A DNA stretch of 64,000 bases, from contig CP073344.1 of NCBI GenBank assembly GCA_024397875.1, positions 1,417,001 through 1,481,000 of the forward strand. Reading direction: 5' to 3'. Below are positions 25,504 to 34,268 of this stretch, piece after piece. The position numbers and the translations under genes were made by a program. Under the pieces are notes generated by a model, which was not told where the DNA came from, made no database searches, and saw only the letters and a program-made list of their open reading frames with translations. This DNA is from Amphritea atlantica (GTDB lineage: Bacteria; Pseudomonadota; Gammaproteobacteria; Pseudomonadales; Balneatricaceae). Each line of letters opens with the position of its first letter. Positions within the stretch are counted from its first letter, which is position 1.

Positions 25504-25625
25504 GTACATATTTTCCGTTTATTGTCTGTATCATCTTTTGTTACACTCCGTGTATATTGCAACGGTATGCCATGGATAAGGGTATATTCGAGTGGGTTTT
25601 ACTGTTTAGGGATCAGGATTCTATT

Positions 25626-26789
25626 ATGCTTGTTATCGGTAAGCCTCAGGTCACCTCTGTCGATGGACAGTGTCTGTATTCTGTTGATGTAAATTGGTTG
25701 GATAAAACTGACTCTCTCTGGTTTAGTGTTGACGAATGCTATGCTGAATTATTATCCAATACATGTGAAGCTCCGCTTATTGGTTTACTTATTCCTGCAA
25801 TGAAAGGAGGACACGATATAAGGGTAGAAGGAAGGGTAAACTCCAGCTTAGTAGTAAGGTTGAATAAAACAGTTCAAACGTTACTAATCGATTTGATACC
25901 GGGCCTGAAAAAAATAAAAATTAGTTGTGATGATGAATATTCTGATGGCGCTTATATAAGAGAATCCCGTGGTGGGGCTGCCGCTGGTTTCTCTGGAGGG
26001 GTCGATTCATATTGTCTTTTGTCTGACTTTTTTATGGCGGATAGAACTTCTGATAATAAAATAAATTATCTTCTTTTTAATAATGTAGGTTCTCATGGGA
26101 AAGCTGATAGTGAATTATTTGAACGTAGATATAATAGATTAGCTCCTGCTGTAAAAGCAATGGGTATTCCTTTTGTAAAAGTTGATTCTAATTTGAGCTT
26201 TTTTTATTCCAAAGGTATTGGATTTCAACAAACGAATACAATAAGAAATGCTTCTGTTGCATTTCTTATAAAAAATAAGATCGAAAATTTTTACTATGCA
26301 TCAAGCTATATGTATTCAGATTTGGTCATAGGCAGGACTGGAGACATGTCACGTGCAGATCCCGTTTTTTTATCGCTGTTATGTTCAAATGATTTCAGGT
26401 TGTCATCTGAAGGAAGTGAGTATAGCCGGGTAGAAAAAGTACTTAAAATTGCCAGTCTAGATCAAACACATGACTATCTTGATGTGTGTATTAAAGCAAG
26501 AAGTAACAGCAGTTATACAAATTGTGGTAAATGCTGGAAATGTATGAGGACATTAGCAATTCTGGAAATTTCAGGCGATATGACTAAATATGATAAAGTA
26601 TTTGATTTGAACGAGTATAAGAAATTAAAATTCGCTTATCATGCCCATGTTATACGTAGTAAAGATCCTCTGGTTAAGGAGGTTAAGCAGTATGCGAAAG
26701 AAATGGGGTATAGGTTTTCACTGTCGTCAAAAGTCATGGCGCTACCATTTTTATATTCATTGGTAAAGAAGTTTTACCTTAATTTTTAA
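25626..26789 (+). CDS. PP-loop ATP-pyrophosphatase family protein with QueC-like Cys cluster
   Basis: An adenylating PP-loop protein of 387 residues from ATG 25626. A poorly recognised N-terminal part (about 1-115) precedes the PP-loop GFSGGVDSYCLL (SGGVDS at 123-128). Near the end is SYTNCGKCWKCMRTL, with Cys300, 303 and 306, plus Cys288, like the zinc site of QueC. Such enzymes activate a carbonyl with ATP for attack by N or S. The start is uncertain: ATG 25572 is in frame; the longest frame begins inside the lhgO terminator and is unlikely. The DNA is clearly more AT-rich than its flanks. The next gene, a pyruvyl-transferase-like protein, is 20 bp away, so the two probably act together. 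Product unknown. Confidence 0.75.
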   Translation: MLVIGKPQVTSVDGQCLYSVDVNWLDKTDSLWFSVDECYAELLSNTCEAPLIGLLIPAMKGGHDIRVEGRVNSSLVVRLNKTVQTLLIDLIPGLKKIKISCDDEYSDGAYIRESRGGAAAGFSGGVDSYCLLSDFFMADRTSDNKINYLLFNNVGSHGKADSELFERRYNRLAPAVKAMGIPFVKVDSNLSFFYSKGIGFQQTNTIRNASVAFLIKNKIENFYYASSYMYSDLVIGRTGDMSRADPVFLSLLCSNDFRLSSEGSEYSRVEKVLKIASLDQTHDYLDVCIKARSNSSYTNCGKCWKCMRTLAILEISGDMTKYDKVFDLNEYKKLKFAYHAHVIRSKDPLVKEVKQYAKEMGYRFSLSSKVMALPFLYSLVKKFYLNF

Positions 26790-26809
26790 TTGATTAAGTA
26801 TGGTAAGTG

Positions 26810-27844
26810 ATGTCCGGTCTATTTGAGTTGTTGAATTATAAATATTCGAAAATAAAACGTCGTCAGTTACTGGATGGTATTTCTCAAGCTATCAATATTA
26901 AAGATTATTTGCTATTAGAAAAATTGATTTTTTCTGGTTTGGGATCCAGGTATGAAAATGTAAGAGATGTAGCCAAGGCTAAAAAGGTTATACTTGAACT
27001 CCAGAATTTAGTTGAACGTGATATATCAGAGGAAAGCAGAATTCCTCTTTGGTGGTCTGATTCCCCTTACCCGGGAAATCTTGGAGATAGCTTGAATCCA
27101 TGGCTGATAGATGGATTAACAGGTATTCCTCCTATAAAAGTGGGTTTAAATCATCCCGGTGTTATGTTGGCTATCGGCTCTACGGCTCAGAAAGCCAGAG
27201 ATAATTCTGTGATCTGGGGTAGTGGGTTTATTTCAAAGGATTCACAGGTCAACTCAAAGTCTGAATATTGTGCAGTCAGGGGGCCTTTAAGCCGAACGAT
27301 GGTAAATAGAGCAAATGGCTCATGCCCCGCTATATATGGAGACCCGGCACTGTTTATGCCGCTGATTTTTCCTCGACTTAAAAAAAGTACAGGTCGTATT
27401 GGTGTTATTCCCCATTATATTCACGAGAATCAGATTAAGAACGGTGATTATTTAAATTTGAGTGTGAAGCGAGCGTCAAAAGCGGACTTCAGAAAATTTG
27501 TCGATGACTTGTGCGAATGCTCTTATGTTTTTTCATCTTCTTTACATGGATTGATTATTGCCCGAGCCTATGGGATTCCTGCAAGAAGAGTTGTTTTTCC
27601 AGGGAGAAGTCTTTCGGGGGATGATATGAAATTTGAGGATTATTATTCCGGTGTTGGTGTCAAGCGTGTATCAGATGGAGTAGACCTCTCTGGACTACCT
27701 GATTGGGATGAAGCGCGACTGAAAGAGTACAGAGCTCCTGATGACCCAGTAGCATTTGATGGTAATAATCTTTTATCTTCTTTCCCATATAGTGAACATT
27801 TACTTGGTGACGTTGTTAATAGAGCGGGATCTATGTTTGGATAA
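26810..27844 (+). CDS. Polysaccharide pyruvyl transferase family protein
   Basis: A 344-residue protein. After about 80 helical residues of unknown role comes the PS_pyruv_trans domain: YPGNLGDSLNPWLIDG near 85, VIWGSGFIS, CAVRGPLSR, GDPALFMPLI, and the C-terminal signature YVFSSSLHGLIIARAYGIPA. Members add pyruvate ketals to surface sugars, and distant members act on other glycans. No glycosyltransferase or polymerase gene is near, so the acceptor is not evident. AT-rich like the PP-loop gene before it; both may be recently acquired. A GTG at 26807 directly precedes ATG 26810 and cannot be excluded as start. Confidence 0.8.
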   Translation: MSGLFELLNYKYSKIKRRQLLDGISQAINIKDYLLLEKLIFSGLGSRYENVRDVAKAKKVILELQNLVERDISEESRIPLWWSDSPYPGNLGDSLNPWLIDGLTGIPPIKVGLNHPGVMLAIGSTAQKARDNSVIWGSGFISKDSQVNSKSEYCAVRGPLSRTMVNRANGSCPAIYGDPALFMPLIFPRLKKSTGRIGVIPHYIHENQIKNGDYLNLSVKRASKADFRKFVDDLCECSYVFSSSLHGLIIARAYGIPARRVVFPGRSLSGDDMKFEDYYSGVGVKRVSDGVDLSGLPDWDEARLKEYRAPDDPVAFDGNNLLSSFPYSEHLLGDVVNRAGSMFG

Positions 27845-28451
27845 GTCTCAGTATGGGTTTTATTCATGAGAGCTTTATCTTCCTTAAACACCAGTCATCT
27901 GGCAATGAATGAGTTATCGATACCCGAGTACATCATGTACTATATATGAAACTAGGCTGGACGTACGGTGTAGCATAGTTTAAACATCTCTAGATAGATA
28001 AACAGTGAATGCCTTCAGAGCCTGCAGCGTCCGTCAGATGAAACCTTTTTTTTTGCTTCCTCTTTAACCATCACCGGTTGCCTGATTGCATCAGTTCAGA
28101 TCAGGTCGATTCTGGAAATATATGCGGATTTACAGTCAGGCATCCCGCTATACCGTTCTTGCGCACAGCAGACTGTTTGGCTGTCTGTAGAGAATATCAT
28201 GGACTTATTCGAAGCTTACCTCGATAAAGGGTAATAATTTTTTTGCCATCATTTATTTGTTGTCATTTATCTAAGCAGCGTTCGCTTATTATCATACCAA
28301 TTAAGGTATGTCTTATGTTTTTATTATTATTTGATTGGTATGCCCGCTAGCATCATTATCAAATAGTAATTAAAAGTGCTGTAACTCAGCTGATACAAAA
28401 TCAGCGTTCGAATAAAAACAGATCATATAAATACTCCCTAGGTGTTTGATA
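27845..28451. other. About 600 bp without a recognisable gene between the AT-rich islet and ytfQ
   Basis: No frame gives a convincing protein. It contains a 15-bp palindrome AGTACAT-C-ATGTACT (27927-27941), a T9 run near 28050, and close to ytfQ the CATACC-AATTAA-GGTATG hairpin (28293-28310) plus a matching ATTGGTATG at 28334-28342. The last 200 bp probably hold the ytfQ promoter and operator; the first 400 bp may be debris of an exchanged segment. Confidence 0.4.
28293..28342 (+). promoter_or_regulatory. Inverted repeats upstream of ytfQ (operator candidate)
   Basis: CATACCAAT (28293-28301) and ATTGGTATG (28334-28342) are a perfect 9-bp inverted pair; a second, nested palindrome CATACC-AATTAA-GGTATG occupies 28293-28310. 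They lie 110-160 bp before the start of the sugar importer operon and could bind a regulator encoded elsewhere. Confidence 0.5.
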
Positions 28452-29420
28452 ATGAAAAATAAAAAACGTACTTTGGTTAGTGTTGTCGCAACAGTTGTGC
28501 TGGCATCTGGTTTAGCGATGCCGGCATTCGCTACGACAATCGGCTTCTCTCAAATCGGCTCTGAATCCGGATGGCGCGCTGCTGAAACGACAATTACCCA
28601 ACAGCAAGCGAAGGCAAGAGGTATCACCCTTAAGTTTGCCGATGCGCAACAAAAGCAAGAAAACCAAATAAAAGCGCTCCGTTCATTTATTGCTCAGGGC
28701 GTTGACGCTATTTTGCTTGCCCCTGTCGTTGCTACCGGCTGGGATTCGGTTTTAAAGGAGGCAAAAGAGGCCAATATTCCGGTTGTTTTATTGGATCGCA
28801 CCATTGATGCCTCTGACGATCTTTATCTCACCGCAGTCACTTCTGATTTGGTGCATGAAGGGCGTGTTGCAGGGAAGTGGCTGACCGGTGCGGTGGGAGG
28901 TAAAGAGTGTAAGATAGTTGAACTTCAGGGCACCACTGGATCTTCTCCTGCCAATGATCGTAAAAAAGGCTTTGAAGAGGGCATTTCCGGCGCGGCTAAT
29001 CTGTCTATCGCACGCAGTCAAACGGGTGACTTTACGCGGACTAAGGGCAAGGAAGTCATGGAAAGCTTCTTAAAAGCGGAGAACGGAGGCAAAGATATTT
29101 GTGCTCTCTATGCACATAATGACGATATGGCTGTCGGTGCGATTCAGGCGATTAAAGAAGCCGGTTTAAAGCCCGGGACTGACATTCTGGTGGTTTCTAT
29201 TGATGCTGTCCCGGATATTTTCACTGCCATGGCCGCTGGTGAAGCGAATGCCACTGTCGAGTTAACCCCCAATATGGCGGGTCCCGCCTTTGAAGCTATC
29301 GATGCTTACCTTAATAAGGGGACTAAGCCTGCAAAATGGATCCAAACAGAATCGCGTCTCTATACTCAGTCTGATGACGCAGCTGCTATCTACAATGAGA
29401 AAAAAGATTTGGGCTATTAA
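28452..29420 (+). CDS. ytfQ: Galactofuranose-type ABC transporter, periplasmic binding protein
   Basis: A 322-residue type-I periplasmic sugar-binding protein. A signal peptide (residues 1-26, basic MKNKKR then a hydrophobic core ending AFA) precedes the mature TIGFSQIGSESGWRAAE, which closely follows the YtfQ pattern; also QQKQENQIKALRSF, GVDAILLAPVVATGW, SQTGDFTRTKGKEVMESF, YAHNDDMAVGAIQAIKEAGL and ANATVELTPNMAGPAF. It delivers a furanose sugar to the membrane complex encoded downstream. Start ATG 28452; an upstream in-frame TTG is unlikely. A hairpin after the gene may allow higher expression of this subunit than of the membrane parts. Confidence 0.93.
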   Translation: MKNKKRTLVSVVATVVLASGLAMPAFATTIGFSQIGSESGWRAAETTITQQQAKARGITLKFADAQQKQENQIKALRSFIAQGVDAILLAPVVATGWDSVLKEAKEANIPVVLLDRTIDASDDLYLTAVTSDLVHEGRVAGKWLTGAVGGKECKIVELQGTTGSSPANDRKKGFEEGISGAANLSIARSQTGDFTRTKGKEVMESFLKAENGGKDICALYAHNDDMAVGAIQAIKEAGLKPGTDILVVSIDAVPDIFTAMAAGEANATVELTPNMAGPAFEAIDAYLNKGTKPAKWIQTESRLYTQSDDAAAIYNEKKDLGY

Positions 29421-29497
29421 GACAACCTGGCCCAATCACTTTTCTTCCATCATGAAGTAACGCAATGTGGACCGTTGTCTGAATTGATGGGAGTCTC

Positions 29498-29525
29498 TAG
29501 CCCGGATGCAATTACATCCGGGCTA
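29498..29525 (+). terminator. Hairpin between ytfQ and ytfR (attenuator or 3' stabiliser)
   Basis: Perfect 11-bp stem TAGCCCGGATG / CATCCGGGCTA with a CAATTA loop and no T-run. Such structures after binding-protein genes commonly protect the upstream mRNA or partly stop transcription. Confidence 0.65.
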
Positions 29526-29593
29526 ATTACAACGTTATTTCACCGTGCTTGATTGTTCAGGTGCTGTGGCCGGAATGTAATTAAAGAGGCAGC

Positions 29594-31120
29594 ATGCAGT
29601 CAAATTCTCCGCTTTTAACCGCCAGAAATATCGACAAGGTATTCCCTGGTGTCGTTGCTTTAAATCAAGTCAATTTCACCCTGCAACCGGGCGAAATTCA
29701 TGCATTACTGGGCGAGAACGGCGCAGGTAAATCAACTCTGATAAAGTGCCTGACAGGGGCTTATCAGCGGGATGGGGGGGAAGTGTTTCTTGAGGGTAGC
29801 AAAATTAACCCCCGTGATACACTGGATGCTCAAACACTCGGTATTGGCACGGTTTACCAGGAAGTGAACTTACTCGGTAACTTGTCCGTTGCACAAAATA
29901 TGCTAATGGGACGGGAACCGACCAGCTTTGGCTTAATCTCAGTGAAAAAATTAAACCAAAGTGCACGCGAAATTCTTAGTCAATATGGGGTTTTAATTGA
30001 TGTGGCGCAGCCACTCTCTACCTACTCAGTCGCACTGCAACAAATTATTGCGATCGCAAGGGCAGTGGATCTTTCAGCAAAAGTGCTGATTTTAGACGAA
30101 CCCACCGCAAGCCTCGATACACGCGAAGTACAAATGTTATTCGATATCTTACGTCGGCTGAAAGATCAGGGCGTAGGTATAATTTTCATCTCCCATTTTC
30201 TGGACCAGGTTTTCGAGATCAGTGACATGGTTACGATCCTGAGAAATGGCGAGCTTATCGGTAGCAAAACAACTAAGGATATGGATCGCCTTGAGCTCGT
30301 GAATATGATGTTAGGATACGAACTCAATGAAGAAATAGTGTCTCAGTCACCCGAGTTAAAAAGCCCAACTCCGTTAATTAAATTCGAAAACTTTGGTCAT
30401 GCTCAGAAAGTTGCACCTTTTGATTTAACCATTAACAAAGGTGAGGTTGTCGGTCTTGCTGGTTTGCTGGGATCGGGGCGGACTGAGACGGCTGAAATGC
30501 TCTTTGGCCTTACCCCCAATGACTCAGGTACGTCCCATCTTAATGGTGTCGAAATTCAGCTTAACTCGCCACGATCTGCTATTGAAAATGGATTCGCCTT
30601 TTGCCCGGAAGACCGGAAGAATGATGGGATTATCGGCGAGCTATCGGTCAGAGAGAATCTTATTCTCGCCTTGCAAGCACAACGAGGCTGGTTCCAGCCC
30701 TTACCAAAAGCCGAACAAAACGAGCTCTGCGAGCGCTATATCAAAGCACTTGATATTCGCCCTGCTGATAGTGAAAAACAGATTCAATTACTGTCCGGGG
30801 GCAATCAACAAAAAGTCATTCTGGCGCGCTGGCTCGCAATTAACCCGTCGTTTCTTATTCTGGACGAACCTACACGGGGTATTGATGTTGGTGCTCATGC
30901 GGAGATTATCCGACTGATAGAAGGCCTGTGTGAAAAAGGCATGTCGCTGCTGGTGATATCGTCAGAACTTGAAGAGCTTGTTACCTATAGTCATCGGGTG
31001 GTTATTGTTCGTGATAGAAAGCAGGTAGCAGAGCTGGGTAGTGAGCAGATCACAACAAACAACATAATAAAATCGATTGCTGGTGAGACCGGCAATCAGG
31101 TATTGGGTGAGGCTAAGTGA
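29594..31120 (+). CDS. ytfR: Galactofuranose-type ABC transporter, duplicated ATPase
   Basis: A 508-residue sugar-type ABC ATPase with two nucleotide-binding halves. The first has Walker A GENGAGKST (about residue 38-46), and VLILDEPTASLD as Walker B. The second has a changed Walker A (AGLLGSGRTET), an LSGGNQQKVILARWLA signature and FLILDEPTRGIDVGAH. This asymmetry is normal for the MglA/RbsA/YtfR class. It powers uptake through YtfT and YjfF on the inner side of the membrane. ATG 29594 follows AAAGAGG; its stop directly precedes ytfT. Confidence 0.93.
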   Translation: MQSNSPLLTARNIDKVFPGVVALNQVNFTLQPGEIHALLGENGAGKSTLIKCLTGAYQRDGGEVFLEGSKINPRDTLDAQTLGIGTVYQEVNLLGNLSVAQNMLMGREPTSFGLISVKKLNQSAREILSQYGVLIDVAQPLSTYSVALQQIIAIARAVDLSAKVLILDEPTASLDTREVQMLFDILRRLKDQGVGIIFISHFLDQVFEISDMVTILRNGELIGSKTTKDMDRLELVNMMLGYELNEEIVSQSPELKSPTPLIKFENFGHAQKVAPFDLTINKGEVVGLAGLLGSGRTETAEMLFGLTPNDSGTSHLNGVEIQLNSPRSAIENGFAFCPEDRKNDGIIGELSVRENLILALQAQRGWFQPLPKAEQNELCERYIKALDIRPADSEKQIQLLSGGNQQKVILARWLAINPSFLILDEPTRGIDVGAHAEIIRLIEGLCEKGMSLLVISSELEELVTYSHRVVIVRDRKQVAELGSEQITTNNIIKSIAGETGNQVLGEAK

Positions 31121-32140
31121 ATGAATAACAGATGGTTTGATAATTTAGTCAGATTTGCTCCTCAGCTCATCACTCTCGCTGTGATATTGTTTCTTAGCAG
31201 TCTTGTTTTTGACGACTTTTTTAAAATTGAAATTGCCAACGGACGTATATATGGCAGTCTCATCGATATTCTGAATCGCGGAGCACCTGTTGCTTTACTG
31301 GCTATCGGTATGACTCTGGTGATTGCGACAAAAGGGATCGATCTATCCGTGGGTGCTGTCATGGCTATCAGTGGAGCCGTCGCAGCCGCAACGGTCGATG
31401 GCGGTGGTCATGTTCTGTTAGCGCTGACACTGGCACTGTCTGTCGGTATTTTATGCGGCCTTTGGAATGGCTTACTTGTTTCAGTACTGGATATTCAACC
31501 GATTATCACCACATTGATACTGATGGTGGCCGGAAGAGGCATCGCGCAGCTGATTACCGGCGGCACCATTCTGACATTTACCGATCCGGGACTGATTTTC
31601 ATCGGCAGCGGTTCAGTTCTGTCTGTACCCACACCGATTCTAATATGGTTAGCAGTAAGTCTGTGTACCTTATGGATTGTTCGCGGGACTGCGCTGGGTA
31701 TGTTAATCGAGTCCATTGGTATTAACCGGCGTGCCAGCATGCTTTCAGGCATTAATACCCGTGTCCTGCTAATCTCGGTTTATCTTGTTTCGGGGCTGTG
31801 TGCGGCGTTGGCTGGCACTATTGCGGCAGCAGATATCAAAGGTGCCGACGCGAACAACGCAGGCCTCTGGCTTGAACTGGATGCAATATTAGCGGTCGTT
31901 ATCGGCGGGACATCCCTGCTTGGAGGGCGGTTCACCTTAGTGGGGTCTTTGCTTGGCGCGATGATCATACAATCGGTCAACACGGGAATTTTACTCTCCG
32001 GTTATCCACCAGAGTTTAATCTGATCATTAAGGCCGCCATTATTGTTGCGATACTGGTTATACAATCTCCGGCGATTCAATCTCAATTCACCGCTTTCCA
32101 AAAAGGTGCTTTAGCAAAAACAATAGGTAAAGCTTTATGA
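31121..32140 (+). CDS. ytfT: Galactofuranose-type ABC transporter, permease 1
   Basis: A 339-residue BPD_transp_2 (RbsC-like) permease with 8-10 hydrophobic helices. Family marks: GAPVALLAIGMTLVIATKGI followed by DLSVGAVMAISGAVAAA, GLLVSVLDIQPIITTLILM, and LDAILAVVIGGTSLLGGRFT. It starts immediately after the ytfR stop and its own stop overlaps yjfF (ATGA), indicating coupled translation of a heterodimeric pore. Confidence 0.92.
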   Translation: MNNRWFDNLVRFAPQLITLAVILFLSSLVFDDFFKIEIANGRIYGSLIDILNRGAPVALLAIGMTLVIATKGIDLSVGAVMAISGAVAAATVDGGGHVLLALTLALSVGILCGLWNGLLVSVLDIQPIITTLILMVAGRGIAQLITGGTILTFTDPGLIFIGSGSVLSVPTPILIWLAVSLCTLWIVRGTALGMLIESIGINRRASMLSGINTRVLLISVYLVSGLCAALAGTIAAADIKGADANNAGLWLELDAILAVVIGGTSLLGGRFTLVGSLLGAMIIQSVNTGILLSGYPPEFNLIIKAAIIVAILVIQSPAIQSQFTAFQKGALAKTIGKAL

Positions 32141-33099
32141 TCAGATCACGCTATTTACCGTTGCTGGCGACGGTCATAATTTTTTTGCTCGCCTACGCCT
32201 TATGTTATTCGCAATATCCAACAATGCTGTCGACTCGGGTGATCGGAAATTTACTCACAGACAATGCTTTCTTAGGTATAGCCGCTGTCGGTATGACGTT
32301 TGTTATCTTTTCTGGCGGTATTGATCTGTCCGTCGGTGCCGTCATCGCCTTTACCGGCGTATTTATAGCGGTTCTACTGGCTAATACTGCGCTGCATCCG
32401 CTGGTTGTTTTCGCTCTGGCTCTTGTCATTACAACGCTGTTTGGCGCGCTGATGGGGGTGATAATCCATTATCTGGATATGCCCGCATTTATCGTTACGT
32501 TAGCGGGTATGTTTTTAGCACGAGGTATGGCGTTCGTATTATCAACCGACTCAGTACCGGTAAAGCATGAGTTTTACACGTTGCTGCAGGAGTCGTTCTT
32601 CCGACTTCCTGGCGGCGGCCGGCTAACGATGATCGGTATCATCATGTTATTGGTGTTTTTAATCGGGACCATCGTTGCGCATCGCACCCGCTTTGGTACC
32701 TATGTGTTCGCACTTGGCGGTAAAGTACAAGCCGCTAAACTGATGGGTGTTCCCGTTGCCAAAACAACCATAAGAATCTACGCTATTTCCGGTTTTCTGG
32801 CGGGCTTGTCCGGCATCACATTTTCCTTATATACCTCTGCGGGTTATTCTCTGGCTGCTGTCGGTGTCGAATTAGATGCGATTGCGGCTGTCGTGATCGG
32901 CGGTGCGTTGTTAACCGGCGGTAGCGGTTTTATCGTTGGCACTTTAATTGGTGTGCTGATTATGGGCTTAATTCAGACCTTTATCATTTTTGATGGTAGT
33001 CTCTCTAGCTGGTGGACAAAAATTCTTATCGGCATCTTGTTATTCGTTTTTATTCTGATGCAGAAAACATTCCTGTGGTTGTCCTCGCATAAAAGCTAA
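32137..33099 (+). CDS. yjfF: Galactofuranose-type ABC transporter, permease 2
   Basis: A 320-residue second RbsC-like permease. Marks: AAVGMTFVIFSGGIDLSVGA, YLDMPAFIVTLAGMFLARGM, FALGGKVQAAKLMGVPVAKT and LDAIAAVVIGGALLTGGSGF. With YtfT it forms the pore fed by YtfQ and driven by YtfR. It closes the operon. A hairpin ACAACGTGC-GCT-GCACGTTGT at 33202-33222 lies about 100 bp downstream. No regulator, epimerase or kinase gene for the sugar is present in the window. Confidence 0.92.
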   Translation: MIRSRYLPLLATVIIFLLAYALCYSQYPTMLSTRVIGNLLTDNAFLGIAAVGMTFVIFSGGIDLSVGAVIAFTGVFIAVLLANTALHPLVVFALALVITTLFGALMGVIIHYLDMPAFIVTLAGMFLARGMAFVLSTDSVPVKHEFYTLLQESFFRLPGGGRLTMIGIIMLLVFLIGTIVAHRTRFGTYVFALGGKVQAAKLMGVPVAKTTIRIYAISGFLAGLSGITFSLYTSAGYSLAAVGVELDAIAAVVIGGALLTGGSGFIVGTLIGVLIMGLIQTFIIFDGSLSSWWTKILIGILLFVFILMQKTFLWLSSHKS

Positions 33100-33201
33100 T
33101 GTGGACCGGTCGACCGCGATGACAATTAACAGACAGGCAACGATAAATAGGGTCAGATACTCTGGTTTCCCGAACTCAAGAGGCCACCTCCGGTGTTCTG
33201 A

Positions 33202-33222
33202 ACAACGTGCGCTGCACGTTGT
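33202..33222 (+). terminator. Hairpin downstream of the ytf operon
   Basis: Perfect 9-bp stem ACAACGTGC / GCACGTTGT with a GCT loop. There is no T-run, so it is an mRNA 3' structure or Rho-dependent end at best. The rest of 33100-33383 shows nothing recognisable. Confidence 0.4.
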
Positions 33223-33383
33223 GGGTGACTCTATTCAGCTACTCAGCGGAGGCGGTGATGCTTTGCGCCCAATTCGCTATTTTCCTCTATCTGCTGTAAT
33301 CTGGTCGGTAAAAGCATATTCCTTGTGACCCACCCATCTTATATCAAGCCATCTGCTATTCACTTAATCCGTCAGGAAACAGT

Positions 33384-34031
33384 ATGGCAGTCCGCGTCCG
33401 TTACGATACCCACGAGTTTGATCATGTCGATATTCATCTGCGCAGCCTGCGAAGCAATCAGGAGTTTGAGGATGATGAGGGTCAGGCTGAAGCGTTAGGC
33501 ATCTCTTCAGCCAGCTGGCCTCTGTTTGGTATTGTCTGGCCTTCAGGTGAGGTGCTTGCTCATCATCTGTTTCAGACCGATGTCAAAGGTAAACGTATTC
33601 TTGAAGTGGGATGCGGTATAGGTCTGACCAGTGTTTTGTTGAACCATCTCCAGGCTGATATCACCGCCACCGACTACCATCCCGAGGCGGAAGGCTTTAT
33701 GCGACACAATACTGATCTGAATGAGGATCCTATGGTGCCTTTTGTGCGCACGGGGTGGGCTGATCCTGAGACAGCTTTAGGTGAGTTCGATCTGATTATT
33801 GGCAGCGATCTGCTGTATGAAGATGAGCATGTTAAACAGCTGGCAGGCTTTATCTGTCAGCACAGTAAACCTCAGGGACAGGTTATTCTTGTTGACCCCG
33901 GCAGGGGCAGACACGCGCGATTCAGTAAGGCGATGGTTGAAGCAGGCTTCAGCCTGACGATTGAAAGGCCGCAACAGCCTGACTTTATGGTCAGTCCATT
34001 CAAAGGCGTTATCCTCAGTTATTCCCGATAA
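33384..34031 (+). CDS. SAM-dependent methyltransferase (protein-lysine methyltransferase-like)
   Basis: A 215-residue class-I methyltransferase. The SAM motif ILEVGCGIGLTSVLLNHL is near residue 72, the acidic motif II is ITATDYHPEA, and FDLIIGSDLLYEDEHV resembles the DLLY motif of the METTL21/ETF-beta lysine methyltransferase group (Methyltransf_16). The target is likely a protein, but small-molecule acceptors cannot be ruled out. Full length, no membrane segment. Start ATG 33384 after CAGGAAACAG. Stands alone. Confidence 0.8.
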   Translation: MAVRVRYDTHEFDHVDIHLRSLRSNQEFEDDEGQAEALGISSASWPLFGIVWPSGEVLAHHLFQTDVKGKRILEVGCGIGLTSVLLNHLQADITATDYHPEAEGFMRHNTDLNEDPMVPFVRTGWADPETALGEFDLIIGSDLLYEDEHVKQLAGFICQHSKPQGQVILVDPGRGRHARFSKAMVEAGFSLTIERPQQPDFMVSPFKGVILSYSR

Positions 34032-34268
34032 ACCGGCTTTCTTAGCACCGGCTTCAATACTTTTCCTAATCTAGCTTTACTGGCTGTTATTTGAGTCGGT
34101 ATTTAATGTTGCTGAATCTGACTCTGTTATTACATGAAATGGGGTTAAGCGAAGGACTGTTAAGAGCAGATCTGTTAACAATAGAGTGTAGGGAACACCG
34201 CCTCTTCACCAGGTCTGAAGACCTGGGATATGCTCAAGCAGGGGGAGGGTCGAGCGGACTGTCGGGGA

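Noticed and set aside
25470..25625. N-terminal extension of the PP-loop protein that would look like a membrane anchor
   Set aside because: Its first codon lies inside the lhgO terminator, and the hydrophobic stretch comes from the T-rich terminator tail; ATG 25626 or 25572 is more credible.
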